This document shows positions 24,569 to 35,399 of a stretch of 64,000 nt of DNA, one piece after another (positions within the stretch are counted from its first letter, which is position 1; each line of letters opens with the position of its first letter). The position numbers and the translations under genes are program-made. The notes beneath the pieces are model-generated. The model was not told the DNA's origin, searched no databases, and worked only from the letters and a program-made list of their open reading frames with translations. The stretch comes from Physcomitrium patens (Eukaryota > Streptophyta > Bryopsida > Funariales > Funariaceae): positions 17,911,706-17,975,705 of the forward strand of contig NC_037258.1 in the NCBI RefSeq assembly GCF_000002425.4, given 5' to 3'.

Positions 24569-24891
24569 TGTTGAAATTCAACAAGTTCTGTTGAAGATCA
24601 GCAAGTACTTGCTTAGTTACAATCACATAGAGATTAAGCATAATATGTTACTAATAGTCAAAAGGTAGCAAAGAGTTAAAGAAAGTTATTATGGTAATAC
24701 CTAGGGTTTAGTTGGATGAAGTAGAAATGGATGTAAGATCAAAAGGATGGAAGTTACCTCGTTGGTTAGCAAACCACCATCTATAAGTAAAAGATGTTGG
24801 AAGTAAGAATTGTCTTTCTCCACACTTCTCTTAGAGTGCAATTCTTGGTGATGTTAAGTGTTTGTAGCTTTTAGACTTTTTTTCTTCAATA
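24569..24891 (+). repeat. 5' LTR of the copia element
   Basis: 323 bp, TGTTGAA...CTTCAATA. The ends form an imperfect inverted repeat (TGTTGAAG in the 3' copy against CTTCAATA). Both LTRs end in TA, not the usual CA. Near the start it holds an internal duplication (TTGAAGATCAGCAAGTACT repeats the first 20 bp in diverged form). Confidence 0.95.
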
Positions 24892-24905
24892 GGTTATGGG
24901 CCCAC
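24892..24905 (+). other. Primer-binding site matching the anticodon arm of initiator tRNA-Met
   Basis: GGTTATGGGCCCAC follows the LTR with no gap. It is the exact complement of GUGGGCCCAUAACC in plant initiator tRNA-Met (anticodon CAU in the middle), not of the CCA 3' end. By my count on the plant tRNA this pairs with nucleotides 26-39, which is the end point of the 39-nt half-tRNA primer known for Drosophila copia. A Ty1/copia element primed by an internally cut tRNA is the natural reading. The tRNA sequence is from memory. Confidence 0.8.
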
Positions 24906-25017
24906 TCACATTTGCTTGAGTATTTTTTGAAGTTCTTTGAAGTGGTTGTGTAAGTGTGGAGTACATCAAGTTGTTATTGCTGATGTTAGGATTGAGAAGT
25001 ACCTAACTTTTAGATTC

Positions 25018-25042
25018 ACATCTAGATCTAGATCTAGATCTT
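25018..25042 (+). repeat. Short tandem repeat, unit ATCTAG
   Basis: About four units of the hexamer ATCTAG in the untranslated leader of the copia element. Confidence 0.9.
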
Positions 25043-25462
25043 GGTTTATTATTACTTATAGTTAATAGTATTTTGATGTTGGTGTTTGGTTTTTCACCTT
25101 AAGGTAAGGTTATAGAACACTTGCATTGTGCTATTACTAAGATAGATCCCTAGTGATCTAATTTTATAGTTTCATGTCCTAAAGCTACTAATTGTGCTTA
25201 AAAGGCCTCTTATTATATATAGAGATGATTTATGAGCATAAGAGTGATATTAGAGTTTCAAATCAGATTTGAGACACTTAGATAGGTCATCAGACTTGTG
25301 AGAAGTCTTAGAAGTGAAGTTGAAAGTATTTTTGAGAGTATGAACACTAGTTTGTTCACAAAGAAGGATTCTGTGATTCTAAGGCAGTAAAACCTTCTTG
25401 CTGATTTTGAGAGCATTAGGACTTCTTCATACAATCTTTTTTGATACAACTCTTCTTTAGAC

Positions 25463-26850
25463 ATGGCTTCAAGTGAGGGTGAAGGATTGAGAGTTATTGA
25501 GAACTTTAGAGGTAAAAATTTCTACCATTAGAAGGTAAAAATGGAGCTTTTGTTGGCATCTTTGGATCTTTGAGATTTTGTAGATGAAAGTGAAGAGGCT
25601 CCAAGTATAGATATTGATATGAACGAGAAAAAGGAGTTCAAATGTTGTGAAAAGAAGGCTTTTGGATTGATTGCAACCAATGTGGATGACATCTTCTCCC
25701 ACATTATCTCTTGCAAAGGACCAACAAAAGCATGGAAGACTCTTTGCAACATCTATGAGAGCAAGAACTTATTTAACATCATCTATACAAGGAGGAAGTT
25801 CTTTTCTTGTAAGATGGAAGAAGGTGAAAACATCATGGCTCATGTCAATAAAAAAAAGGCTCTTGTTAACCAACTAACAATTATTGACAAGCCTTTAAAA
25901 GAAAGTGATATTTTCATGATCTTGCTAATGAGCCTTTCTAAATCCTACAACTATCTTATTGTTGCATTCGAATCCATTAAGCTAAAAGAACTTACAATGG
26001 ACTATGTGACGACAAGACTTTCCTATGAAGTAACTAAGAAAAAAAAATTCAAAATAAAGATTTAGCACTCTACTCATATTAAGGCAAGGGCAATTATCCA
26101 AATTAATGAGGTAATGTCAAATCTTACTTCATTTGTGGCAAAGTAGGCCATTTTGCTCGAAATTGCTACAAGAGTAAAAAGATAAAGCAGAAGAATGTAA
26201 ATAGTATGCAAGATGAGTTTTGAGGACAAGATTATGCATTCATAGCAATAAATAAGATCTCTATGGCTGTCATGTTAAGATGGATTGTGGATTCTGGTTG
26301 TTCTAAGCATATGACATCTTATAAGTATTCATTTCATACTTATAAGGCTATTTTAGCATCAAACATGGTATTGGTGGATAGTGGCATATATGAAGGTATT
26401 GAAATTAGTTTTATTATTGTAGAAGTAGTTGTGAATGGACAAACCAATAGAATCAGATTCAAAAAATTCCTTCATGTGCCTAAGATGAAGCAAAACCTAC
26501 TTTCAGTGATTAAACTTATAATAGAAGGTTTTAAAATTCAATTTAACATGAATGGATGTTTTGTAAGAACATTGAATGGAGACAAGGTCTTCAAAGGCTT
26601 GAAAGAAGGAAATTTGTACTATCTCATTTGTAAGAAGGTGAATGAAGTGGATGTAGCCGCATTTATTGACTTTACATCAAACCAAGATAAGTTGAATATA
26701 TGGCATAGCTGCCTTGGCCATTTGAATGTGAAGAGCATGAAAGAGCTCAAGTCTATGGTAAGTGGCTTATATCTTGGCAATGTAAGCCAAAATACAAAAC
26801 AACTTGCATGTGAAAGATACAAGGCAAACAACAAAGGGCCTCATTTTTGA
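25463..26850 (+). pseudogene. Copia gag and protease region, with GAG-pre-integrase
   Basis: Starts at the ATG of MASSEGEGLRVIENFRGKNF (25463). A UBN2/retrotran_gag-type domain follows (25619-26065; AFGLIATNVDDIFSHI and KAWKTLCNIYESKNL), then a zinc-knuckle-like segment (about 26125-26172, CGKVGHFARNC). The protease active site is WIVDSGCSKHM (26281-26313). The GAG-pre-integrase domain comes at 26690-26820 (IWHSCLGHLNVKSMKELKSM). Coding stops just before the family-I solo LTR. These are standard copia parts; the region is a fossil with several breaks. Confidence 0.9.
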
Positions 26851-26867
26851 GGAGTATAGCAACACGT

Positions 26868-28549
26868 TGTCATAATATGTAAAGTCTTGCTTGAGAATGC
26901 TCCGGGCACCTGGCTATAGAAGGTATAATAGAAATTGCAACAACAAAATCCTAACTATAATAGAATACCAACTAAATTCTAATTAAACCATAATAATGCT
27001 AAGCAAGCTTTAATTAAATTCAAAAAAAAAACCTCAAAGAAATTTCAAAAAATAATAAGAAATATTAAAGAAATATTAGAATGATTACAAATATATCTCA
27101 AATACATCTCAATTCAATATTAATTTAATCTTAGTTAAAATCCTATTAGACTTCATTCAAACTTTAGGTCAAAATTAATTAAATCTTAAACCCTAAACAA
27201 AACCTAATAAAATCCTAAATCCTAAATCAAACCCTAAATCCTAAATCAAATCCTAAATCCTAAATCAAACCCTAAATCCTAAACCAAATCCTAACCAAAT
27301 CCTAAATCAAATCCTAACTAAATCCTAAATCCTAAACCAAACACTAACCAAACTCTGAACCCTAAACCAAATCCCAACCAAATCCTAAATCAAATCCTAA
27401 ATCCTAAACAAATCCTAAACCAAATCCCAACAAAATCCTAAACCAAATCCTAAACCCTAAATAAAATCCTAACCAAACTCTAAATCCTAAACCAATCCCT
27501 AACCAAATTCTAGTAATTCCTACAATAGATTTAAACCTCAATAACTAATGAATAAACCATTGATCTTAACTCAAATTTTGCACACTTCTTAAAAACTAAG
27601 TTGAAAACAAGCACAAAAAGTTTTAAAACGATCGGAATTACCATATAGGTGATAACCTCAAAAACATGCTCGGGTATTGGCAGGCCTCCTTCTCCAACCT
27701 TCATGCCAATCTCCAAGAGCCAATATCTCTCCTTTTCACAGTTCGATTGATTTCAAAATTCTCATATACATAGAAAAACAAGTCTAATATCCTCTGACAC
27801 AAATTTCACTCCAATACAATTGGTAGATTGCAAGAAATCTTAAAAACTCTCATTGAATCTAAAATTCTACTTTCTGAGACTTTGACTCACTTAAACCTCA
27901 ATAATCCTCAATTAAACCGTTAGATCGAGCTCAAATTCACAAAACCTATTGAACAAAACTATAACCATTAACCTAAGAAATTTTACTTGTATATCTACTA
28001 TAAAACTCTTGAAATCTTCCAAAACATAAACCCTATTTTATTTCACAAAACCCAAGTCATCCAAAACAAACCTTGACTTTGCAAAGCTCTTACAAAATCA
28101 ATACAGATTCAAATCACCCAAAATAAACACTCATAGAAATCCTATCCAATCTTCTATCAAACTCCACTCTTTAATCTGCCAAAGAGTCCTGGAGTCGTCG
28201 TCGAGACTCAGTTTTGTGCCTTAGGGTCTGATTTCGACCCTAGTTCATAACTGGCCCTCTTCGGGTATCAATATTTAGTTTTTCTAAATAAATTTTTCTA
28301 GAATTTACTCTTAACTTTCTTTTAAAGATTCTTATATCATTTATTTTTCCAATCTACTTTGTTTTGCCTTATTTATGGCCCTAAAAAATAAGTAGAAGTT
28401 ACTTTTCCAAAAAAATAGCATTACTACTAAAAGTTTTACTACCTCCTTATTTTTTATCCATATTTTTCTACTTTATCTTTTAACTTGGCTCTTTTATAAT
28501 AAGATTCATGTTGTCATCTTTCACCATATAATTATGTTACAACACGACA
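26868..28549 (-). repeat. Solo family-I LTR inserted in the copia integrase
   Basis: 1682 bp with TGTCATAATATG at the left end and ACGACA at the right end, forming TGTC/GACA termini. The flanks share ACGT (left ...CAACACGT, right ACGTGCTACC), a 4-5 bp target duplication. Copia coding sequence breaks off at 26850 and resumes at 28563. No family-I internal sequence remains, so it arose by LTR-LTR recombination. It is the least decayed of the three AT-region family-I LTRs (it keeps CG-containing words such as TTTCGACCC). Confidence 0.9.
27185..27510 (-). repeat. Telomere-like CCCTAAA/TCCTAAA minisatellite inside the LTR
   Basis: About 325 bp of degenerate units of the type CCTAAATCAAA/CCTAAACCAAA. 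Five exact CCCTAAA (the plant telomere unit) and many TCCTAAA occur. The same array, more decayed, lies at the same place in the LTRs at 21590-21850 and (reverse) 10670-10770, so it is part of the LTR and not an insertion. Confidence 0.85.
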
Positions 28550-28562
28550 ACGTGCTACCAAG

Positions 28563-31195
28563 TTGCTGGAAATTGTGCATTTAAATGTATGTGGACCTAT
28601 AAAGAACACAAGTATTGGAGGATCAAGGTGTTTTCTCACTTTCATTGATGATTATTCAAGAAATATTTGGATCTACATTCTTAAAGCCAAGAATGAATGC
28701 TTTTTGAGGTTTAAGGAATTTAAAGCACTTATTGAGAAACAAAGTGAATGCAAGATCAATGTGCTGTGTACAGACAATGGAAGTGAGTACATGTCTAAGT
28801 AATTTGATGTTTATTTGAAGAATGAAGGAATTGCTAGAAAAACCACAACTCCATATACTCCACAACAAAATGGTATTGCTGAAAGGATAAATTAAACCAT
28901 TGTAGAGATGGCAAGGAGCATGCCTCATGCGTAAAATCTTGGCTATGAGTTTTGGATGGAAGTTGTAGTGAATGCACTGTATATAAGAAATAGGTGTCCA
29001 ATAAGTAATCTTGTATCAATGGCACCACAAGAAGCTTGGAGTAGGAGACAACCTTACATTTCCCATGTGAAGACCATTGGTTGCATTACATATGCAAAAA
29101 CACCAGATTGTATGATGTTCAAACTTGATGCAAAAGGTACAAAGTGTGTATTTCTTGGTTATTGAGAAGGTACTAAGGCATATAAGCTAATATGCTTGGA
29201 AACCAAAAAGATCATCAAAAGTTGTAATGTTGAGTTTTTAGAGCAGAAGAGTGCTCGTGAGCGCTTGAAATTTTGTCTAAGTGGGAGTAATAGTGTGTTT
29301 GTGGATACATTTTTGAATTCAATAAAGAAACAAAAAGATGAAGACAATGAAGATGATGAAGATTAAAAGCCAAAGAAGGTTGAAAAGATGAAGGCTCCTA
29401 CAATTTCTAGGACCATCAATGAAAGAAATGAAGATGTTGAAGATTAAGATGATGATAATGATGAAGAGTACTAACTATTGACTGAGAAATGAGAAGGTTT
29501 AAGAGACAAGAAGATTAGAAAAGAACATAGAGTACAACAAGGTGAATGTTCTTCTACAAAAAAAAAAGAGATATCCTTTGAGAGAAAAAAAAGCAACGTG
29601 GTAAAGGGTGGAAGGATTATATCTTTCCTAAAGTAAGTGAAGAAGATGCAAATATTGTTCTTCTTCCTAATCCATTATCTTTGTGTGATGCTATGAAGTG
29701 TGAAGATGCAATCAAATGAAAAAAGGCTATGGAAGAATAGTACTAATCTCTTATGGACAATGATACATGGAAAATAGCACCTCTTCCAGCAAATTGATCT
29801 AGTATTGGTTGTAAGTGGGTGTTTAGGACTAAAAGAGATGCAATGGCTGTGGTGGTGACGCACAAGGCAAGATTAATTGCCAAAGAATATTCACAAGTTG
29901 TTGGAATTGATTTCAATAAGATTTATGCATTTCTTGCCAAATTCACCACCATTAGGACCATTGTAGCAATTGAGGTAGCAATGGATTTGGAAATACACCA
30001 AATGGATATGAAGACAGCTTTTTTGAATGGAGAATTGTAAGAAGACATCTATATGGACTAACATCAAGGATTTTTACAACAAAATAAAGAACATCTTCTG
30101 TGATAATTGAAAAAATCCTTATATGGATTGAAATAATCACCAAGGACATAGTACCAATGAATTGATACTTTCTTTGTCAATAAAAGATTTGTGAGGAGTG
30201 AGGCTAATCATTCATTATATGTGATGCAATTTAGAGAATTCTTGCTCATTGTAATCCTTTATGTTGATGATTTGATCATCTTGGCTAACAATATGGAAAG
30301 ATGGATTGAATGAAGGCCAAATTAGAGAAGGAATATGAGATGAGTGATTTAGGAGAGTTGCACTACTGCTTGGGAGTGGAATTTGTAAGAGATCATAGTA
30401 ATAAGACCATTACAATGAGCCAAAGTAAGTACATTGAAGAAATATTGAAACAATTCAACATGGAAGAGTGCAAGTCCATTAGAACACCTTTGGATGTAAA
30501 TTTGAAGTTGATGAAGCTCACGGATGAGGAGTTTATACAAGTTGAAGGTGAGGTACAAAGTGTTCCATATAAGGCAGTACTAGGCTCACTCATGTATGCA
30601 ATGGTGGCCACAAGAGTAGATCTTATATATGTAATGAGTGTTATAAACCAACACATGTTTAAGGCTGGAATATTGCATTGGACAATAGTACAGAGGATAT
30701 TGAGGTACTTAAAAGGTACAAAGGACTTCAAATTGTGCCTTGGTAGTAAGAACATTGATTTCCAAGGTTATTGTGATGCAGATTAGGCTGGAAATACAAA
30801 TAATAGAAGATCCACAACAGAATATGTGTTCTTCATTGGAGTGGAAGCCATTTCATGGAATTGCAAGAAACAACCTACAATGGAGGCAGAGTACATGGCA
30901 GTAAGTCATTGTGCAATGGAAGCATGTTAGATAAGGCAACTCTTAGAAGACATTGGACTAGTACAATTAGAAACAACTCTAATTATGTATGACAATCAAA
31001 GATGTCTTGTATTTGCTAAGAATCCAAAATACCACTCAAGGACCAAGTACATTGATGTTCAATATTATTTCATATGAGAGAAGATTGAAGATGGAACAAT
31101 AGATATGAAGTATTGTGCTACAAAAGACATGCTTGCTGATGTACTTACAAAGGCATTAGTAAATGATAGACATCATAACTTGATTAAGTAATTAG
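28563..31195 (+). pseudogene. Copia integrase core, reverse transcriptase and RNase H
   Basis: Resumes after the solo LTR. The integrase core runs 28563-29160 (FLTFIDDYSRNIWIYILKAK and CTDNGSEYMSK give the first catalytic aspartates). The RT is at about 29760-30300 (GCKWVFRTKRD, QMDMKTAFLNGEL, catalytic YVDD at 30260-30271). The connection and RNase H follow from 30310 (EMSDLGELHYCLGVEF, then LRYLKGTKDFKL) to about 31195. The order integrase-RT-RNase H is diagnostic of Ty1/copia. It is a fossil with many breaks. Confidence 0.9.
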
Positions 31196-31230
31196 GATTA
31201 AAAATCTCTTAAAAATTAGTAAAGTGGAAG

Positions 31231-31552
31231 TGTTGAAGATCAGCAAGTTCTATTGAAGATCAGCAAGTACTTGCTTAATTACATTCACATAGAGATTAAG
31301 CATAGTATGTTGCTAATAATCAAAAGGTAATAAAAAATTAAAAAAATTACTATGGTAATATCTAGGATTTAGTTAGATGAAGTAGAAATGGATGTAAGAT
31401 CAAAAGGATAGAAGTTGCCTCATTGGTTAGCAAACCATCACCTATAAGTAAACGATGTTGTAAGTAAAAATTATCTTTCTCCACACTTCTCTTAGAGTAC
31501 AATCCTTGCTGATGCTAAGTTTTTATAGCTTTTAGACTTATTTTCTTCAATA
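31231..31552 (+). repeat. 3' LTR of the copia element
   Basis: 322 bp, about 89% identical to the 5' LTR by eye. Preceded by the purine tract AAAGTGGAAG and followed by AAGAT. Confidence 0.95.
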
Positions 31553-31557
31553 AAGAT
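31553..31557 (+). repeat. Target-site duplication of the copia element (right)
   Basis: AAGAT, identical to 24564-24568; the next bases continue chromovirus C on the minus strand. Confidence 0.9.
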
Positions 31558-33072
31558 GCTTTGTAAGAATCTTAAGCTACTTATAAATAAAGCTTTAAAG
31601 TTGATTGGAACTACAATAATTATTTTTCAAGATCTTCAATTTTTAGTTTTTCATCTTTTGGTATATTTAACAAATCAAGCTTTTTATGGTAACTATAATT
31701 AAAATAACATGATATTAACTAAGTCAAAGCATGAAGAGTATTATTATAAGAAAATTCTACTAAAGATAAATATAAGGTCCAATCATCTTGTTGATAATTG
31801 ATGGTATATTATAAATATTTTTCTAAAACTTAATTGACTTATTTTTTTTGACCATTCCTTTGAAGACAAAAGACAAAAAAAAGTTTGATATCTATCTTCA
31901 ATATTTCAAAAAATATTTTTCAAAACTTTGATATAAATTGAGGTCCTCAATAAAAAATGATGTCATTAATAGGCTATAATATCAATATATTATTAAGAAA
32001 GAGCCTTGTCATTTTTTCTCCAAAAATTACCTTTTGATATAAGAAAAATGTGCCAACTTTATAAGTCAATCTACAAAAATATAGATAATATCAAATATAA
32101 TTGATGGCAATAGATTAGTAATAAAATCCATTGATATTTAAGACCATGGTTGCTTTAGGATTGGTAGTAGTTGTAGAAGTCTATAAGAATGATGTCAAGA
32201 ATTCTTTGATATTGAACAAATGTCATTCAAGAAAACAAAATCTTTCATGGTCTTTCACATTTGAATCCACCAAAAATCCCAAGACATAAGCTTCAATGTT
32301 TTTTTAAATCCAAAATGTCTTACAACTAAAAAATCATGACAAGATTAAAGAACATGAAGTTACATTGGTCTTTCTAGAATATATGAAAAATCTTCAAAAT
32401 ATAAAAGATCTTCTACAATCTTAAACTTATTATTATTAGAGTATTGCTTGATATTATAAATGAATAAATCTTTAGCTTATACTATATAAATTTATTCAAG
32501 AAAATTTAAATCAATAGATGTAACCTTAGAAATAATAATCAAATAAAATTATTCTAGCTTCAAGAAAGTGGTATATTATTGATCAAATATTACTTCTCCA
32601 ATCTTTGGAGCAAGATATGATCTCTTGGATAAAGCATCTAATAGTCCTTGTTACTTCTTTGATTGATATATAATCATAAAATTAAATTAAGATAATAATA
32701 TATTTTAATGAGTTTGGTGGAAATTTAGAATTTGAGCTAATATAAAATACTCCAAATTTTTATAATCTACATATACAATCTCAGATTGTATAGCATCTTT
32801 CAATAAAAGATACTATTTTTAAAAAGTATCTATAATTATAAAAAACTCTTTGTCATAAATCTTACAATTGATCTTCTAATCAAAATCTTTCTAAAATAAA
32901 ATACAATTGAATGGAGTTTTTTATCATTTTCCATTTGTGATAGTATAACTTCAAATATAAAGTTAGAAGTATTAATTTCTTAACACATGGCCTTTGTGAA
33001 ATATGGAGGCATCAAAATTGGAGTTGTAATAAAAATTATCTTTAAATCTTAAAAAATCCTTTGTGCTTGAAG

Positions 33073-33488
33073 TGTCATGGACATATATATTTATTCTAAT
33101 AATTACTTATATGATTAAATAAAAATATTTAAAAATAGATTAATTTCATAATATCTTCTAGAATAGCTTTTTAAAAGCTTCACATATATTTTTTTGTCTT
33201 TATATGAATTTATAGTTAGTTGGTAGGCTAAAAACTTAATCAATAAGTTAACAATGTGATACATGTGTTAGAAGCTTATGGAATATATAGAGACAAGAGT
33301 CAAGCCCTTTTCACTATTACCAACACCTTTTTAATCTTTAGTCTTATTTTAAGACTTTTTAATCTTCTTATCTTTCGCAATAGCTATTTTAGTTTAATAA
33401 TATATCATCTTTGAGTGATTTTTTAGTTCTTTTAAGTGACCCAAGAGTATATTGAAGACTTCTTTTTTTGAGACTCATGTCCTTGGTA
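33073..33488 (+). repeat. 5' LTR of chromovirus D1
   Basis: About 416 bp, TGTCATGGACATA...ATGTCCTTGGTA. It matches the 3' LTR at 38641 and, reversed, the LTR at 63108-63530. Confidence 0.8.
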
Positions 33489-35399
33489 ATTTGACAAGAG
33501 TCATATTTCATTGTTCTTATCTTCTTTTAAAAATGAATAGATTATCCTACTTCTATTGTTGTATTTTGAAGGTTATGGATTATCCACTTTTGAATAAATT
33601 GTTTAGTTTTTTGACATTGATTTTTTCTTAAACAAAGTAGATTATCCTTCTTTGTAGAAATTTTCATTTAATATTAAAGATTATAGATTACTTTCTTTTC
33701 ATTTGACTTATCAATTTTTAAAGTTCTTTGAAATAAAAAAAAAAATATATTTGATATAAGTGATAATAGATTTGAAACTATTACAAATCTTCACAAGCTT
33801 GTCAATATCGTCAGGGTAGAAATAAGTAGATTGATCTCACAATCAAATGCAAGAAGATGTACTTCTATAAATATGATGGACAGAAGGATTAGTATGCAGA
33901 AGAAGTTTGATGGAACAAGATCAAAATTTCAAGGATTTTTGCAATAAGTCAAGCTCTATCTAAGGTTGCATTCTTTCTAATATCCTCATGGATTAATTCA
34001 AGTTAGGTTCATAGTTATACTTCTATCTAGAGGTGCTCTCTCTTTGTTTGTACCTTTGATAGAAAGAGATTCATAATTTTTTTATGATTTAAATTTATTC
34101 TTGGAAGTATTTATGGCTACATTTAAAAAAAGTGATTGAAAAAAGATAGTAGAGATCAAGTTCTTATTTTTACAATAAGAATCATGGTCAGCCATTATAT
34201 ATATTATTAAATTTTAAAACCTCACTTGCAACATGGAATGAAATGACAAAGTCTTTATTAATAAATTTTAATATAGATTGAAGGATAATGTCAAAAATTT
34301 GTTATTGACAATGTCAAAAGTAAAATCTTTGGAATAATTTATTATTTAAGCCATTACATATAAAAATCAATTATTTAAAAAAATTTCAAGAATAAAGACT
34401 TGAATAAAGAAGTACAAGCCAAATAATGATGCCAGCTCCTAAGTTTTTAGAAACTTATTTATCCAGATCAAAATCAATGCAAATTAATATAATATGTTTC
34501 AAATCCCTCATAGAATAGGAAAAGACTTCACATTGTCAAGAATATTTGTACTTATATTATAGAAAATCTAAAGATATGACTCAATATTATCCAAAGAAGT
34601 AGTACAATCATAAAATAAAGAGTACCATTTTCAAATAAGATAGTGTATCAAAAAATAAATTTTTCCAGCTATATTAAAGAACATGTGGTTGGAATCATAT
34701 ACAACACCTAATAAAGTTTTTAGTTTTTTTTTTAGATTATTTACCTTATATTATAATTGATATATATATTTAAGATCTATAAATCATAAAGTCTTTATAT
34801 TATTAGATTCAGAAGCCTCAACTTGTTTTATAAATAAAGACTTTGTCAAAAAATAAGAAATATCTTTATTCAAGAAAATTAAATCCATACATATAGAAGC
34901 CATAAATAATCATTTCTTGTCTTTTGGAGATATTATCCATAAAATTTTTCTTTTAGATGTAGCAATTAAAGATCATAATAGCATAGCAATATTTAATGAA
35001 ATAAGATCTCTTTCTAACTCAATTATTTTAGAATTATCATGTTTAAAAAAATATAAATTTCAAATAGATTAGATTTCTCATAACCTTTATTTATTTAGTA
35101 GTTTGATTCATGAAAATCCTATTCATATATGTTATAAAAAAAATGTCACTTTTTACTATGTATGCCATATCCATTTTTGATACTAATAAGATGTTAAGTA
35201 GTATTCTTAGCCAATATCAAGATTACTAGGACGTTTTTTTAAAAAAATATAGATATTCTTCTAAAATATTGACATTATGATTGTTCAATTAATTTGCAAG
35301 AAAGAATTCAATTGCCATTTGGACCAATCTATAACTTATCATAGAATGAATTGACTACACTAAAAAAGTATATTGATGAAAATTTGGCTAAAAATTTTA

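Larger units (their letters stand above)
24569..31552 (+). mobile_element. Ty1/copia element with both LTRs, PBS, PPT and target duplication
   Basis: Complete outline: 5' LTR 24569-24891, primer-binding site 24892-24905, gag from 25463, protease, integrase, RT and RNase H in copia order (integrase before RT), polypurine tract AAAGTGGAAG at 31221-31230, 3' LTR 31231-31552, and AAGAT duplications on both sides. Length is 6984 bp, about 5.3 kb without the solo LTR at 26868-28549. The two LTRs differ at about 35 of 322 positions by eye (about 11%), four-fifths of them transitions, so it is old. The coding region has more than a dozen breaks and is inactive. Confidence 0.95.

Noticed and set aside
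27185-27510. CRISPR-like regular repeats
   Set aside because: The units are short, degenerate and directly tandem without unique spacers, and they recur at the same place in other LTR copies; this is a minisatellite in a plant LTR.
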